A stretch of 64,000 nucleotides of DNA from Paenibacillus polygoni (GCF_030263935.1 NZ_CP127162.1:448001-512000), one strand, 5' to 3'. Positions 49,371 through 58,684 are shown, numbered from the stretch's first letter. Notes: generated by a model not told the origin, from the letters alone. Numbers and translations: made by a program.

Positions 49371-50710
49371 TGTCTCGTGAGCGAATATTCGATCGTCATC
49401 GTCATCCAGCGAAGACATTTTCACTTGGCCTTCAGCACGTTTTGGCTATGTATGCAGGGGCTGTTATTGTTCCGCTGATCGTGGGCACTGCGCTTGAATT
49501 TACCTCGTCCGAGCTGACGTACCTCATTGCAATTGACCTGCTGGCCTGTGGGCTTGCTACGTTACTGCAGGTCTGGGGAGGTAAATATTTTGGTATCGGA
49601 CTACCGGTTATGCTCGGCTGTGCATTTCAGGCTGTAGCTCCCATGATTCTGATTGGAAAGAACTTTGGCGTGTCCTATATTTATGGAGCGATTATCGCAT
49701 CGGGATTATTCGTTATGATATTTGGTGGATTCTTCAGTAAGCTGATTCGGTTCTTTCCGCCGGTTGTAACCGGATCGGTAGTGACAATTATCGGTCTTAC
49801 CTTGATTCCAACCGCTTTGAACGATCTTGGTGGAGGTCAAAATGAGCCCGATTTCGGAAGCATCTTGAATTTATGTATCGGTTTTGGAGTTCTTATTTTC
49901 ATCATTCTCATGAATCGTTTCACAAAAGGCTTCTTGCAATCTATTTCGATTCTGCTCGGTCTTGTGGTAGGTACGATCGTGGCTAGTTTCTTCGGCAAGG
50001 TAGACTTGACGCCAATGCTAGAAGCAAGCTGGTTTCGTGCACCAGAGCCGTTTCACTTCGGCACACCCAAATTTAATATCTCTGCCGTTCTGACGATGAT
50101 CCTTGTTGCGATTGTCAGTATCGCAGAATCCACAGGGGTGTTTATGGCTCTCGGTAAGATTCTGGACAAAGACTTGAATTCGAAAGATCTAGCCCGCGGA
50201 TATCGCGCAGAAGGTCTTGCGATTGTTATTGGTGGTATTTTTAATTCATTCCCTTATACAACGTATTCTCAGAACGTAGGACTTCTGCAAATGAGCCGCG
50301 TAAAAACACGTGACGTCATCGCAGTGGCTGGCGGACTGCTAATTATCATTGGTTTTGTACCGAAGATTGCAGCTACCGCACAGATGATTCCTCATTCGGT
50401 ACTCGGCGGCGCTACGGTAGCCTTATTCGGTATGGTGGTATCCTCCGGTATTCGTATGCTAGCTGAACAGGTGGACTTTAATCGGTATGAGAACCTGCTG
50501 ATTATCGCTTGTTCTGTGGGAATGGGACTTGGTGTTACGGTCGTTCCTGATTTATTCGCACAGCTGCCAGAAGAGGCAGGGATTCTACTAAACAACGGAA
50601 TTGTAGTGGGCAGTTTTACGGCAATTTTCATGAATCTTATCTTCAATGGGCTGGGTCCGGCGAAAGGAACCCCTGGAACGAAGTCTACTACTAATGAAGA
50701 AGTAGCCTAA
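49370..50710 (+). CDS. pbuX: Xanthine permease, nucleobase:cation symporter-2 family
   Basis: The 446-residue protein starts at the ATG of the TAATG overlap with xpt. It has about 12-14 membrane segments. The NCS2 signatures are present: LGLQHVLAMYAGAVIVPLIVG near the N-terminus, GCAFQAVAPMILIG, the segment AIVSIAESTGVFMALGKI (NAT motif neighbourhood), and NSFPYTTYSQNVGLLQMSRVKTR. It imports xanthine with a cation and feeds Xpt. Position and regulation match B. subtilis xpt-pbuX. Confidence 0.95.
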
Positions 50711-50728
50711 TGAATATGTTTACAGCAA

Positions 50729-50771
50729 AAGCCGGTTACATGATCTCTTGAGATCTTGTAACCGGCTCTTT
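50729..50771 (+). terminator. Terminator of xpt-pbuX
   Basis: GCCGGTTACATGATCTC/GAGATCTTGTAACCGGC long stem, then TCTTTA. Confidence 0.9.
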
Positions 50772-50839
50772 AAATATATTAACCATTGATTCTGATGAAA
50801 AACTAAGGTGTTTAATGAGTTGAGTTAAATGACAATTTT

Positions 50840-50902
50840 CTGAGATGATTGAAATAATTGAAATAATTGAAATAATTGAAATAATTGAGATGATGGAGAT
50901 GA
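50840..50902. repeat. Tandem repeat, seven units of 9 bp
   Basis: Four perfect TTGAAATAA units (50849-50884) flanked by one and two degenerate units (CTGAGATGA, TTGAGATGA, TGGAGATGA). It lies just downstream of the 50914 minus-strand stop codon. Confidence 0.9.
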
Positions 50903-50913
50903 TTCATCCTCTA

Positions 50914-51252
50914 TTACAGTTTCCGCATTTGTTTATCAGCTAGATCGCCAACAATAGGCAGCTTTAGCCACTTTCCTTGCAGAGTTATCACTAACATTAC
51001 AATCCATATAACAAAGCCGAGCAGGGATAACAGAGCAGCGAGCAGCGGACCAAATAAGGGAACAAGCCCGCTTAGAATGTGTCCTACTACTATAAAGCCA
51101 AATGCAAATAAAGATTGCAGAGCATGAAACATAACAAACCGACTTCGTTTCTCCAGTGCAAGCATCACAATTGCTCCTATAAAGGTGAACAGGTAGCATA
51201 TTGCAGCAGCAATATTCTCATCAAGACCTGTCGATGATTTGAATGGAGACAT
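50914..51252 (-). CDS. DUF4870-type small membrane protein
   Basis: The 112-residue protein is preceded by AAAAGGGAGGAAGAATA. Three to four membrane segments with the pattern IAAAICYLFTFIGAIVMLALEKRSRFVMFHALQSL, typical of DUF4870 (Tic20-like topology): a first helix, a conserved FVMFHALQS amphipathic loop and a hydrophobic pair ending at VMLVITLQGK. Function unknown; members are often near stress genes. Short and monocistronic. Confidence 0.85.
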   Translation of the reverse strand: MSPFKSSTGLDENIAAAICYLFTFIGAIVMLALEKRSRFVMFHALQSLFAFGFIVVGHILSGLVPLFGPLLAALLSLLGFVIWIVMLVITLQGKWLKLPIVGDLADKQMRKL

Positions 51253-51460
51253 TATTCTTCCTCCCTTTTGTACAAGGTGCTATAAGTTAGCATATGACGG
51301 GGTAGGAGAGATTTGAACAGAATGCTCGAAAATTAATTGTTCAACTGAAACAAAAAAAGAGTGAAAATAAATAGGGGTAACCCGTAAACCGTGAGGCGGC
51401 TTAAGCGGGATATCCCTAATTTCTATAAAAGTAAGCTGACCCTCACCTAACAAAAATAAA

Positions 51461-51745
51461 TTAGGAAGGATTCCCGCCTTGTTGCTGACGTCTTGGGCTC
51501 GTAATTTTCCCTTGTTTATCCGTGTCATTTTTTTTCGGAACCAGTCTAGGATCGGTGGTACCGTCATGATGATTATCAAATGCAAACTCGGTTAGTTCCC
51601 ATTCTGTAGCACCTAAAACAGGATCCGAAGGGAATTGTTGACCTCTGTGGAGATGTTCAGTAAGTCCTCGTTCATTCGTATAAACTCCGTCAACCTCAAC
51701 TGTTTCCTTGGATATCGGGAGCATCTCCTTGTCTTTTCCGCTCAT
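51461..51745 (-). CDS. YjzC-like small hydrophilic protein
   Basis: ATG 51745 lies 10 bases after AGGAGG; the open frame extends to 51841 without support. In the 94-residue protein, the core VDGVYTNERGLTEHLHRGQQFPSDPVLGATEWELTEF recalls the YjzC family (Y.N..G....L..G..FP....G...W), followed by a His/Asp-rich and basic tail. Role unknown. The 208-bp region to its left (51253-51460) shows no convincing gene. Confidence 0.55.
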   Translation of the reverse strand: MSGKDKEMLPISKETVEVDGVYTNERGLTEHLHRGQQFPSDPVLGATEWELTEFAFDNHHDGTTDPRLVPKKNDTDKQGKITSPRRQQQGGNPS

Positions 51746-51970
51746 TAATGGAATGCCTCCTTGAAAGAAATAGTAAATCATTATTTCATTATTTTCGTGA
51801 AGCACGAGGCTTCTGGCTTTAAGGTAACCTGAATTAGACATAATTATTCCAAGCCCAGGGATAATAACTATAAAGAGAAGCCTTCTAAGGCTAAAATTCG
51901 AACTTTGGTAGATAAAATGTAAATTAATTACTTTTTATAAAGTTGTAAAGCTGTACGACTGCTTTGAATA

Positions 51971-52080
51971 TGATACAATGGAAGTGTGATTCAATAAGAG
52001 TCATATCGGGTAATCATAGTGTCAGGTACCTGTTTTCTCAGGAGTCCCGGCCTAAAGCTGAATATTGCCGCGCACACTTC
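51971..52080 (+). promoter_or_regulatory. Extended -10 promoter and compact structured leader
   Basis: TGATACAAT (51971-51979) is an extended -10. The predicted transcript begins at the first helix: GAAGTGTG (51981-51988) pairs with CACACTTC (52073-52080). Inside, CGGG (52007-52010) pairs with CCCG (52046-52049), and CCTG (52029-52032) can pair either with CAGG 52023-52026 or CAGG 52039-52042. The rest of 51746-52160 shows no gene. I do not recognise a known riboswitch class. It precedes the gene at 52161 by 80 nt. Confidence 0.5.
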
Positions 52081-52160
52081 TTCATGGTATCAATTTAGAT
52101 CTTTCTTTTTGCATTCTCTAAACGGAGCATTCACTTTCAACGTTTTGGGAGGGAGTTATC

Positions 52161-52349
52161 ATGGCAACAAAAGGTCATAATGAGGTCAAAGAAAGTTTAC
52201 GGGAAATGACTCGTATATTCAGGCCGAAGGATCCTAAAAAATTCGTGAAGGAGTATGTGAAAAAATACCGGATAACAGGAGGGTATGAAGAGGAACTGAC
52301 GCTTGTAGTTGAGCGTGAATTAACTAGACTGAATTCCTCAGTCTCCTGA
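52161..52349 (+). CDS. Uncharacterised small basic protein
   Basis: The 62-residue protein is preceded by GGGAGGGAGTTATC. It is helical and highly charged (VKESLREMTRIFRPKDPKKFVKEYVKKYRITGG, ELTLVVERELTRLNSS), without signal peptide or membrane segment. No family recognised. The very good ribosome binding site, upstream promoter and following terminator support it as real. The leader before it may regulate it. Confidence 0.72.
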   Translation: MATKGHNEVKESLREMTRIFRPKDPKKFVKEYVKKYRITGGYEEELTLVVERELTRLNSSVS

Positions 52350-52409
52350 TTCGTTTTTTTGTAAGGCATTCCCGTTGTATTTGCTGATTATATTGCTTTG
52401 CTGTTTATA

Positions 52410-52454
52410 GAACCGCCACCCTGATGAAATTGAAACAGAGAGGCGGTTTTTTTT
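52410..52454 (+). terminator. Terminator of the 52161 gene
   Basis: AACCGCC (52411-52417)/GGCGGTT (52442-52448) stem with a 24-base loop and a run of eight Ts. Confidence 0.8.
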
Positions 52455-52512
52455 GCGTCTCCCTCAGCATATATATGGTAAAGGTTCCATAAATATAGAG
52501 GAGGACGGCCAT

Positions 52513-53262
52513 ATGTCGGTAAAGCTTAAAACAAAAGAAGAGATCGGTTACATGCGTGAGGCCGGACGAATCTTAAAAGCATGCCATCGTGAAATTGAGA
52601 GAAAACTCGCCCCAGATACGACAACCCAAGAGATTGATGAATTTGTAGAAACCTTTCTCGCTCGAAATGGAGCGATTCCCGAGCAAAAGGGCTATAAAGG
52701 GTACCCTTATGCAACCTGTGCATCCGTTAATGATATCGTGTGTCATGGATTCCCAAGTAAAAAGCCGCTTAAATCAGGTGATGTTGTCACCATTGATATG
52801 GTTGTTAACAAAGATGGATGGCTCGCAGACTCTGCCTGGACCTATGCCATCGGAAAAATTGATTCAAAAACCCAGCGTTTTCTTCGCCGAACCGAGAAGG
52901 CAATGTTACTGGGTATTGAAGAAGCCGTACCAGGTAAAACGATAGGGGACATAGGCTACGCTATTGAGAAAAATGTAAAGCTATGGCGTTACGGCATTGT
53001 TAAACCGCTTGTAGGACATGGAATTGGCAGATTAATGCATGAGCAGCCAGATGTGTTTCCTTACGGAAAAAAGGGAACAGGAATGAAACTGGTTGAAGGT
53101 ATGGTGATTACCGTTGAACCCGTTTTGACCATGGGAAGAACCGGCGCTGTTTATTGGGAAGAAGATGGCTGGACAGTCCGATCAGCAGATGGAAGTATCG
53201 GTGCTCAGTATGAGCACACGGTAGCGATTACGAAGGATGGTCCGTTGCTGCTAACAAGCTAG
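52513..53262 (+). CDS. map: Type I methionine aminopeptidase
   Basis: ATG 52513 is preceded by GGAGGACGGCCAT; the frame extends upstream without support. The 250-residue protein has the type I MetAP core: MREAGRILKACHREI at the N-terminus, ASVNDIVCHGFPS, the two metal Asps in VVTIDMVVNKDGWLADSAWTY, His in VGHGIGRLMHEQPDVFPYG, Glu in MVITVEPVLTMG and Glu/His in QYEHTVAITKDGP. It removes the initiator methionine from new proteins. The length is usual. It stands away from the ribosomal operon, so it is probably the second (YflG-like) copy rather than the adk-linked one. Confidence 0.93.
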   Translation: MSVKLKTKEEIGYMREAGRILKACHREIERKLAPDTTTQEIDEFVETFLARNGAIPEQKGYKGYPYATCASVNDIVCHGFPSKKPLKSGDVVTIDMVVNKDGWLADSAWTYAIGKIDSKTQRFLRRTEKAMLLGIEEAVPGKTIGDIGYAIEKNVKLWRYGIVKPLVGHGIGRLMHEQPDVFPYGKKGTGMKLVEGMVITVEPVLTMGRTGAVYWEEDGWTVRSADGSIGAQYEHTVAITKDGPLLLTS

Positions 53263-53290
53263 ACAATTAAGCTGCAGGGAAGTGATTAGG

Positions 53291-53327
53291 AATCCCGCTC
53301 TATCACAAAGCGGGTTTTCTTTTTTTG
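53291..53327 (+). terminator. Terminator of map
   Basis: CCCGCT/AGCGGG stem followed by TTTTCTTTTTTT. Confidence 0.88.
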
Positions 53328-53616
53328 TGGTAAATGATGGATAAAAATAGAATAAAGCTCTGAGATAAATGCATATCACAGCATAGAATAGGGATTAGAC
53401 TCTATAAAATGTTACTAGGTTTCATATCTAATTATTTGCACTAATATACATAAATTAACCCTATGGAAAAACAACTCGAATTCTCCCGTTTTATCCGTAT
53501 ATTGGAAGAAAAGGGTGGAGAAACTCCTGCTTATATTAGACTGAAATCGTTAACAAATCGGGCAGTGGCGCGGTTTTTTCGACTTAGTGAACAATTTGTG
53601 AACATGTGTCTAAAGA

Positions 53617-53645
53617 TTGACAAAAAGTTGACATCAACTTATATT
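53617..53645 (+). promoter_or_regulatory. SigA promoter of the cta operon
   Basis: TTGACA (53617-53622), 17-bp spacer, TATATT (53640-53645). A second TTGACA lies 11 bases downstream. The leader to ctaC is about 110 nt. The region 53263-53616 left of it contains the map terminator and no convincing gene. Confidence 0.85.
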
Positions 53646-53760
53646 TAATAAGTGATTGTATTAATTGACAGGATTACAACAAAGGTACTAGAACAGGTAG
53701 AATAATCGCTTTCTGGAACCAGATGGTAATCAGCGAAAACGGGAAAAGTGGGGTAGATAG

Positions 53761-54846
53761 GTGATGAAAAGGTGGCAGTACGGAAAACGGATCCTCCTTT
53801 TGCTGACAGCATTCTCTTTATTATTGTTGTCCGCTTGTGGTCGAGAGGATTTATCTGTAATGAACCCGCAAGGTCCTGTAGCACAAGGTCAGCTTGATTT
53901 GATGAAACTTGCTATAACGATCATGGTCGTCGTATTGCTTGTGGTATTTGCCATCTCAGCTTACGTATTGGTCAAGTTCAGACGCAAAAAAGGACAGACT
54001 GAAGTACCGGAACAAGTGGAAGGCAATTTCAAGCTTGAGGTGATCTGGACTGTGATTCCGCTCATTCTTGTTATTGTACTCGCTGTTCCTACGGTTTCAC
54101 AGCTCTCCGCACTTGGTAAAGATTACACCAAAGACAAAAATGCCCTTCAGGTTAGAGTAACGGCTCACCAGTACTGGTGGGAATTTAGTTATCCTGATTT
54201 GGGTGTAACGACCGCACAAGATCTCATCATTCCAACGAACAAGACGATTTCTTTTGTCCTTGACAGTCAAGACGTAATTCATTCCTTCTGGGTCCCATCC
54301 CTTTCCGGTAAGATTGATACCAACTTTGCAGGGGATGACGATACAAAAGGAACAACAAACAAGTTCCATTTTTCCGCACCGAATGAAGGCGTTTACCGGG
54401 GGAAGTGCGCAGAATTATGCGGACCATCCCATGCTTTCATGGAGTTCAAAGTTAAATCAGTAAGCCCGGAAGAATTCGAGAACTGGGTTGCTTCTATGAA
54501 AGCACCGGCCGTTCTTCCTGAAGATGAGCAGCTTGCAGAGAAATTCAGATCTGCCTGCCTGACGTGTCATGCTGTGGGAGATCAAGGGACTCCAGTCGGT
54601 CCGAATCTCACAGGAATCGGCAGCAGAGAAGCAGTAGCTAGTATGCTTCTGAACGAACGTGAAGGGCAAGCGGGAGCATCTGTTGAAGATAACATGAAAC
54701 AGTGGCTTCATGATCCGCAAGAAGTGAAACCAGGCAACAAAATGCCGAATCCTAGTGATCTTGGACTCACGGCAGAAGAAATTGATGCCATTGCTGAATA
54801 CTTGGCGAGTTATAAGCTTGAATACGAAACGAACAGTGCGGATTGA
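53761..54846 (+). CDS. ctaC: Cytochrome c oxidase subunit II with fused cytochrome c (caa3)
   Basis: GTG 53761 or ATG 53764 starts the protein (GTGGGG upstream); about 361 residues. Lipoprotein signal with LSAC; two membrane helices; then the CuA domain with His in DVIHSFWVPSL and GKCAELCGPSHAFMEF (C-x3-C, His, Met ligands). The C-terminal cytochrome c has CLTCHAV (CxxCH heme attachment) and the distal Met in GNKMPNPSDL. The fusion defines a caa3-type oxidase: it accepts electrons from cytochrome c and passes them to subunit I. First gene of ctaCDEF. Confidence 0.97.
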   Translation: MMKRWQYGKRILLLLTAFSLLLLSACGREDLSVMNPQGPVAQGQLDLMKLAITIMVVVLLVVFAISAYVLVKFRRKKGQTEVPEQVEGNFKLEVIWTVIPLILVIVLAVPTVSQLSALGKDYTKDKNALQVRVTAHQYWWEFSYPDLGVTTAQDLIIPTNKTISFVLDSQDVIHSFWVPSLSGKIDTNFAGDDDTKGTTNKFHFSAPNEGVYRGKCAELCGPSHAFMEFKVKSVSPEEFENWVASMKAPAVLPEDEQLAEKFRSACLTCHAVGDQGTPVGPNLTGIGSREAVASMLLNEREGQAGASVEDNMKQWLHDPQEVKPGNKMPNPSDLGLTAEEIDAIAEYLASYKLEYETNSAD

Positions 54847-54863
54847 GAAGGAGGTACACAACG

Positions 54864-56753
54864 TTGGCTCACGCTCATACGGTTAAACGGTATACCGGAC
54901 TGATGGATTGGATTACGACGGTTGACCATAAGAAAATCGCAATACTTTATTTGATGGCAGGAGCTCTGTTTTTTGGTATCGGCGGTATTGAAGCGATCTT
55001 GATTCGTATCCAGCTGATGGAACCATACAATCAAATCGTTAGTACACAGATATTTAATGAACTGATTACGATGCACGGTACAACGATGATTTTCCTAGGT
55101 GTTATGCCGATTATCTTTGCTTTTATGAACGCGATCCTCCCTCTTCAAATCGGGGCGCGGGACGTAGCATTTCCATTCCTTAATGCACTGGGTTTCTGGA
55201 CGTTTCTCTTCGGAGGAATCCTGCTGAACCTCAGCTGGCTTATGGGCGGAGCTCCGGATGCGGGATGGACTTCATATGTGCCGCTGGCAAGTACCGCATA
55301 CAGTGATACACACGGGGTTGATTTTTACACCATTGGACTGCAGATTGCAGGTCTCGGTACACTCATCGGGGGGATTAACTTCCTTGCCACGATTATTACG
55401 ATGCGTGCTCCAGGGATGTCCTTTATGCGCATGCCGATGTTTGCTTGGACAACATTTATTACATCCGCTATGATTCTATTCGCTTTTCCAGCGATTACGG
55501 TTGGGCTTGTCCTGTTAACTTTTGACCGGATTCTGGGTGCAAACTTCTTCAGTATAGAAGGCGGGGGTAACCCTGTATTATGGCAACATATCTTCTGGAT
55601 CTTCGGGCATCCCGAAGTATATATCTTGATCTTGCCGGCCTTCGGTATTATTTCAGAAGTTATTCCTACATTTTCAAGAAAAAGATTGTTTGGTTACAGC
55701 TCGATGGTCTTTGCAACAATCCTGATTGCATTTTTGGGATTCATGGTATGGGCGCATCACATGTTTACGACCGGTCTCGGTACGATTGCGAATGCACTCT
55801 TCTCTATTTCTACCATGCTGATTGCCGTACCAACGGGTATCAAAATATTTAACTGGCTCTTTACGATGTGGGGAGGACAGATTCGCTTCACAACAGCGAA
55901 CTTATATGCGATCGGTTTCTTGCCTACCTTTGTAATGGGCGGCGTGACAGGTGTTATGCTCGCATCTGCACCTGCGGACTTCCAGTTCCATGATACATAC
56001 TTCGTTGTCGCACACTTTCACTATGTTATTGTGGGTGGTCTCGTACTGGGCATATTTGCTGGACTCACGTATTGGTGGCCAAAAATGTTTGGACGTCTCC
56101 TTAATGAGACGCTTGGCAAAATTACATTCTGGTTCTTTATTATTGGGTTCCATCTCACCTTCTTCGTTCAGCATTTCCTCGGTCTTTTGGGAATGCAGCG
56201 CCGGGTTGCAACCTATGCGCCGGATCAAGGTTTGGATGAACTGAACTATATTAGTACCATCGGTGCACTCCTGATGGGTGTCGGCGTTATTTTGTTCTTA
56301 ATTAATGTGGTTATTACTTTTAGAAAACCAGCCGATGCACCGAACGATCCTTGGGAAGATGGCCGTACACTGGAATGGTCCATTCCATCACCGCCGCCTG
56401 AACACAACTTTACACAGATTCCACTAGTGCGTGGTCTTGATGCTTGGTGGAAAGAAAAAATGGCAGGCAACACGAAAATGACACCTGCAGAGCCGCTGGG
56501 TCCGATCCATATGCCATCTGCTACACCGCTTCCATTCCTGATGTCTGTAGGGATTTTCATCGCAGGTCTGGGTTTCATGTTCTCAAACGACGAGTTTGGC
56601 AACGGATTTATGAACTTCTTGTTCAATAATTATATCGTGGTTATCATTGGTCTTCTCATTACATTTGGATCTATGGCCGCACGTTCCTTGTTCGATGATC
56701 ATGGATGGCATATTGATCCCGAGGAACTGGAAGATAAGGGGGCTAAGATATGA
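54864..56753 (+). CDS. ctaD: Cytochrome c oxidase subunit I
   Basis: TTG 54864, nine bases after AAGGAGG, is the start; an upstream in-frame TTG at 54843 overlaps ctaC and the ribosome binding site. 629 residues, about 12-14 membrane helices. Heme-copper motifs: ITMHGTTMIFL (low-spin heme a His), WIFGHPEVYILILPAFG (CuB His and the cross-linked Tyr), WAHHMFTTG (CuB His pair) and FHDTYFVVAHFHYVIVGG (heme His ligands). It reduces O2 and pumps protons. The longer C-terminus (two extra helices) is usual for Bacillus caa3 subunit I. Confidence 0.97.
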   Translation: MAHAHTVKRYTGLMDWITTVDHKKIAILYLMAGALFFGIGGIEAILIRIQLMEPYNQIVSTQIFNELITMHGTTMIFLGVMPIIFAFMNAILPLQIGARDVAFPFLNALGFWTFLFGGILLNLSWLMGGAPDAGWTSYVPLASTAYSDTHGVDFYTIGLQIAGLGTLIGGINFLATIITMRAPGMSFMRMPMFAWTTFITSAMILFAFPAITVGLVLLTFDRILGANFFSIEGGGNPVLWQHIFWIFGHPEVYILILPAFGIISEVIPTFSRKRLFGYSSMVFATILIAFLGFMVWAHHMFTTGLGTIANALFSISTMLIAVPTGIKIFNWLFTMWGGQIRFTTANLYAIGFLPTFVMGGVTGVMLASAPADFQFHDTYFVVAHFHYVIVGGLVLGIFAGLTYWWPKMFGRLLNETLGKITFWFFIIGFHLTFFVQHFLGLLGMQRRVATYAPDQGLDELNYISTIGALLMGVGVILFLINVVITFRKPADAPNDPWEDGRTLEWSIPSPPPEHNFTQIPLVRGLDAWWKEKMAGNTKMTPAEPLGPIHMPSATPLPFLMSVGIFIAGLGFMFSNDEFGNGFMNFLFNNYIVVIIGLLITFGSMAARSLFDDHGWHIDPEELEDKGAKI

Positions 56754-57376
56754 CATCGCCACATACAGAAGCTGTAAATGGTCAGCTGCCTCACGAACCT
56801 GAAAAAGCGACACTGGAAGGACGCAACAAGGTCCTTGGTTTCTGGCTTTTCCTTGGAGGAGAGGCGGTACTGTTCGGTACTTTGTTTGCTACATTCCTTG
56901 CGCTTCGCGATCAGACCGTAGAGGGTCCTACAGCTAATGATCTATTCCATCTGCCCCTTGTGGGAGCTGCTACTTTTATTCTGTTAGTGAGTAGTTTAAC
57001 GAGTGTTTTCGCGATTCAAGCTATGCACAAACATAATGTTAAAAAGCTGATTTCCTGGCTGATCGTTACGGTTATCCTTGGTCTAGGCTTTCTTAGTTTA
57101 GAGATCTATGAATTCTATGAATATGTTGTTCACAAGAACTTTGGTATGACAACAAGTGCTTTTAGTTCCGCCTTCTATACGCTTGTTGGATTCCACGGTG
57201 CTCACGTCGCATTTGGTATTGCTTGGATAGGCATACTAATAGGGCAACTGTACAAAAAAGGGTTGACGGTCGTCACCGCGCCAAAGATCTATGTGTCTGC
57301 AATCTATTGGCACTTTATCGATGTGGTCTGGGTATTCATCTTTACGGTCGTTTATCTGCTGGGAAAGGTGGTTTAA
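56750..57376 (+). CDS. ctaE: Cytochrome c oxidase subunit III
   Basis: The 208-residue protein's ATG overlaps the ctaD stop by 4 bp. Five membrane helices: NKVLGFWLFLGGEAVLFGTLFATFLALR, then a central helix with LGLGFLSLEIYEFYEY, and FYTLVGFHGAHVAFGIAWIGIL, a family signature; IYWHFIDVVWVFIFTVVYLL ends the protein. Structural subunit next to subunit I that supports stability and proton uptake. Between ctaD and ctaF as in B. subtilis. Confidence 0.96.
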   Translation: MTSPHTEAVNGQLPHEPEKATLEGRNKVLGFWLFLGGEAVLFGTLFATFLALRDQTVEGPTANDLFHLPLVGAATFILLVSSLTSVFAIQAMHKHNVKKLISWLIVTVILGLGFLSLEIYEFYEYVVHKNFGMTTSAFSSAFYTLVGFHGAHVAFGIAWIGILIGQLYKKGLTVVTAPKIYVSAIYWHFIDVVWVFIFTVVYLLGKVV

Positions 57377-57379
57377 TCC

Positions 57380-57700
57380 ATGGCAAGTCACGAACAGGCT
57401 GGCAATAACAGTGTCAAGCATCGTCATCGCCCGGAAGGGCCAGAAAAGCATGTGGTTGCCTTTATTTTCTCCATAGGTTTAACGTTGATCGCTTTTGGAG
57501 CAGTGGCTGCAGGCGGAGTGAATACTGCCTTTACGGTTATTCTCTTGCTCACCATGGCGGTTCTGCAAGTAATTATCCAGATGGCTTACTGGATGCACAT
57601 GAAGGACAAAGGACATCTTATTCCTCTTATCTTTATGGCATTTGGATTTTTCGTGGCCTTTACGGCCATTATTACCGCTTTATTTTGGGTATGGTGGTAA
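57380..57700 (+). CDS. ctaF: Cytochrome c oxidase subunit IV (CtaF)
   Basis: The 106-residue protein starts 3 bp after ctaE. The N-terminus is polar with HRHRPEGPEKH, then three membrane helices: VVAFIFSIGLTLIAFGAVA, FTVILLLTMAVLQVIIQMAYWMHM and IPLIFMAFGFFVAFTAIIT. QMAYWMHMKDKGH is a family motif of the COX4_pro subunit. Small membrane subunit of the quinol/cytochrome oxidases of Bacillus. Followed by a terminator-like hairpin before ctaG. Confidence 0.94.
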   Translation: MASHEQAGNNSVKHRHRPEGPEKHVVAFIFSIGLTLIAFGAVAAGGVNTAFTVILLLTMAVLQVIIQMAYWMHMKDKGHLIPLIFMAFGFFVAFTAIITALFWVWW

Positions 57701-57708
57701 AGACAGTA

Positions 57709-57742
57709 GAAGGCGGCGAATCTTTTTCGCTGCCTTTTCTTC
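57709..57742 (+). terminator. Internal terminator between ctaF and ctaG
   Basis: AAGGCGGCGAA/TTCGCTGCCTT stem followed by TTCTTCTTTT. It could lower expression of the downstream assembly genes relative to ctaC-F. Confidence 0.8.
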
Positions 57743-57793
57743 TTTTCATAAAGCCATTTATTTACTGTCATGAAGCAAGGCAGGAGGGGAATT

Positions 57794-58684
57794 ATGCTTG
57801 GATTAGAATACTTTAGTTTCGCGGACGTATGGAGTCCACTATTTTTGGCTTTGATGCTTATACTGACAGCACTTTATTTTGTAATGGTTGGCCCGCTTGC
57901 TTATAGTGCAGGAATCGTGGAAAAGACAACCCCAGGACAGAAGATTATGTTTGTATGCGGGATGTTTATTCTCTATATGGCACAAGGGGGCCCGATCAGC
58001 CTGCTGGGACATACCATGTTCACCTTTCACATGATTAGTATGGCGCTGTCCTATATCGCTGCACCGCCGCTGCTGATGAGAGGGATTCCATCCTGGGCAT
58101 GGCGTAAAGTTCTTGACTATCCATTAATAAAATCCTTTTCTTTCTTAGGAAAACCTATTGTAGCAGCACTCGTATTTAACGGACTATTTTCGATTTATCA
58201 TATACCACTTGTACATGACTATGTCATGCTGAACTTCACGGTGCATCGACTTTATTACATCATTCTATTCATTGCGTCACTTCTGATGTGGGGATCCTTA
58301 GTGCATCCTGTTCCGGAGCGGGATAGGGAATCGAGCCTTGCTAAGATCGGATTTATTTTTCTAAACATGGTACTTCTTACACCGGCCTGCGGGCTTATTA
58401 TCTTCGCTCCAGAACCGCTGTTTGCAACGTATAGTGATCCAAATGTTTGGGCGACTGCGATGGGGTACTGTTACTCGGGTGATCCTCAGATTCTTTTGCA
58501 ATCTGTCGGCGGACCCTCTTACTTTAATTTGTTACCCAATGCACAGCAGGATCAGCAGGTAGGCGGAGTGATCATGAAGATGATCCAAGAATTGATTTTT
58601 GGTGTTATGCTCGCATATGTCTTTTTTCAGTGGTACAAGAAAGAGCGGAGTGAAGAAGAAGAGATCATACCAAACGTATCATAA
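57794..58684 (+). CDS. ctaG: Cytochrome c oxidase assembly factor CtaG (caa3_CtaG)
   Basis: ATG 57794 follows AGGAGGGGAATT; the open frame reaches back to 57770. The 296-residue protein has seven membrane segments and conserved His-rich interfaces: LLGHTMFTFHMISMALSYIAAPPLLMRGIPSW, FNGLFSIYHIPLVHDYVM, NFTVHRLYYIILFIASLLMWGSLVHPVPE and a final DQQVGGVIMKMIQEL. This is the caa3_CtaG family of Bacillus CtaG, needed for activity of caa3 oxidase, probably in copper delivery to CuB; it is unrelated to proteobacterial Cox11. Confidence 0.93.
   Translation: MLGLEYFSFADVWSPLFLALMLILTALYFVMVGPLAYSAGIVEKTTPGQKIMFVCGMFILYMAQGGPISLLGHTMFTFHMISMALSYIAAPPLLMRGIPSWAWRKVLDYPLIKSFSFLGKPIVAALVFNGLFSIYHIPLVHDYVMLNFTVHRLYYIILFIASLLMWGSLVHPVPERDRESSLAKIGFIFLNMVLLTPACGLIIFAPEPLFATYSDPNVWATAMGYCYSGDPQILLQSVGGPSYFNLLPNAQQDQQVGGVIMKMIQELIFGVMLAYVFFQWYKKERSEEEEIIPNVS

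Noticed and set aside
53463..53648. Plus-strand frame of 61 codons upstream of the cta promoter
   Set aside because: No ribosome binding site before its ATG, overlaps the cta promoter and has no recognisable domain.
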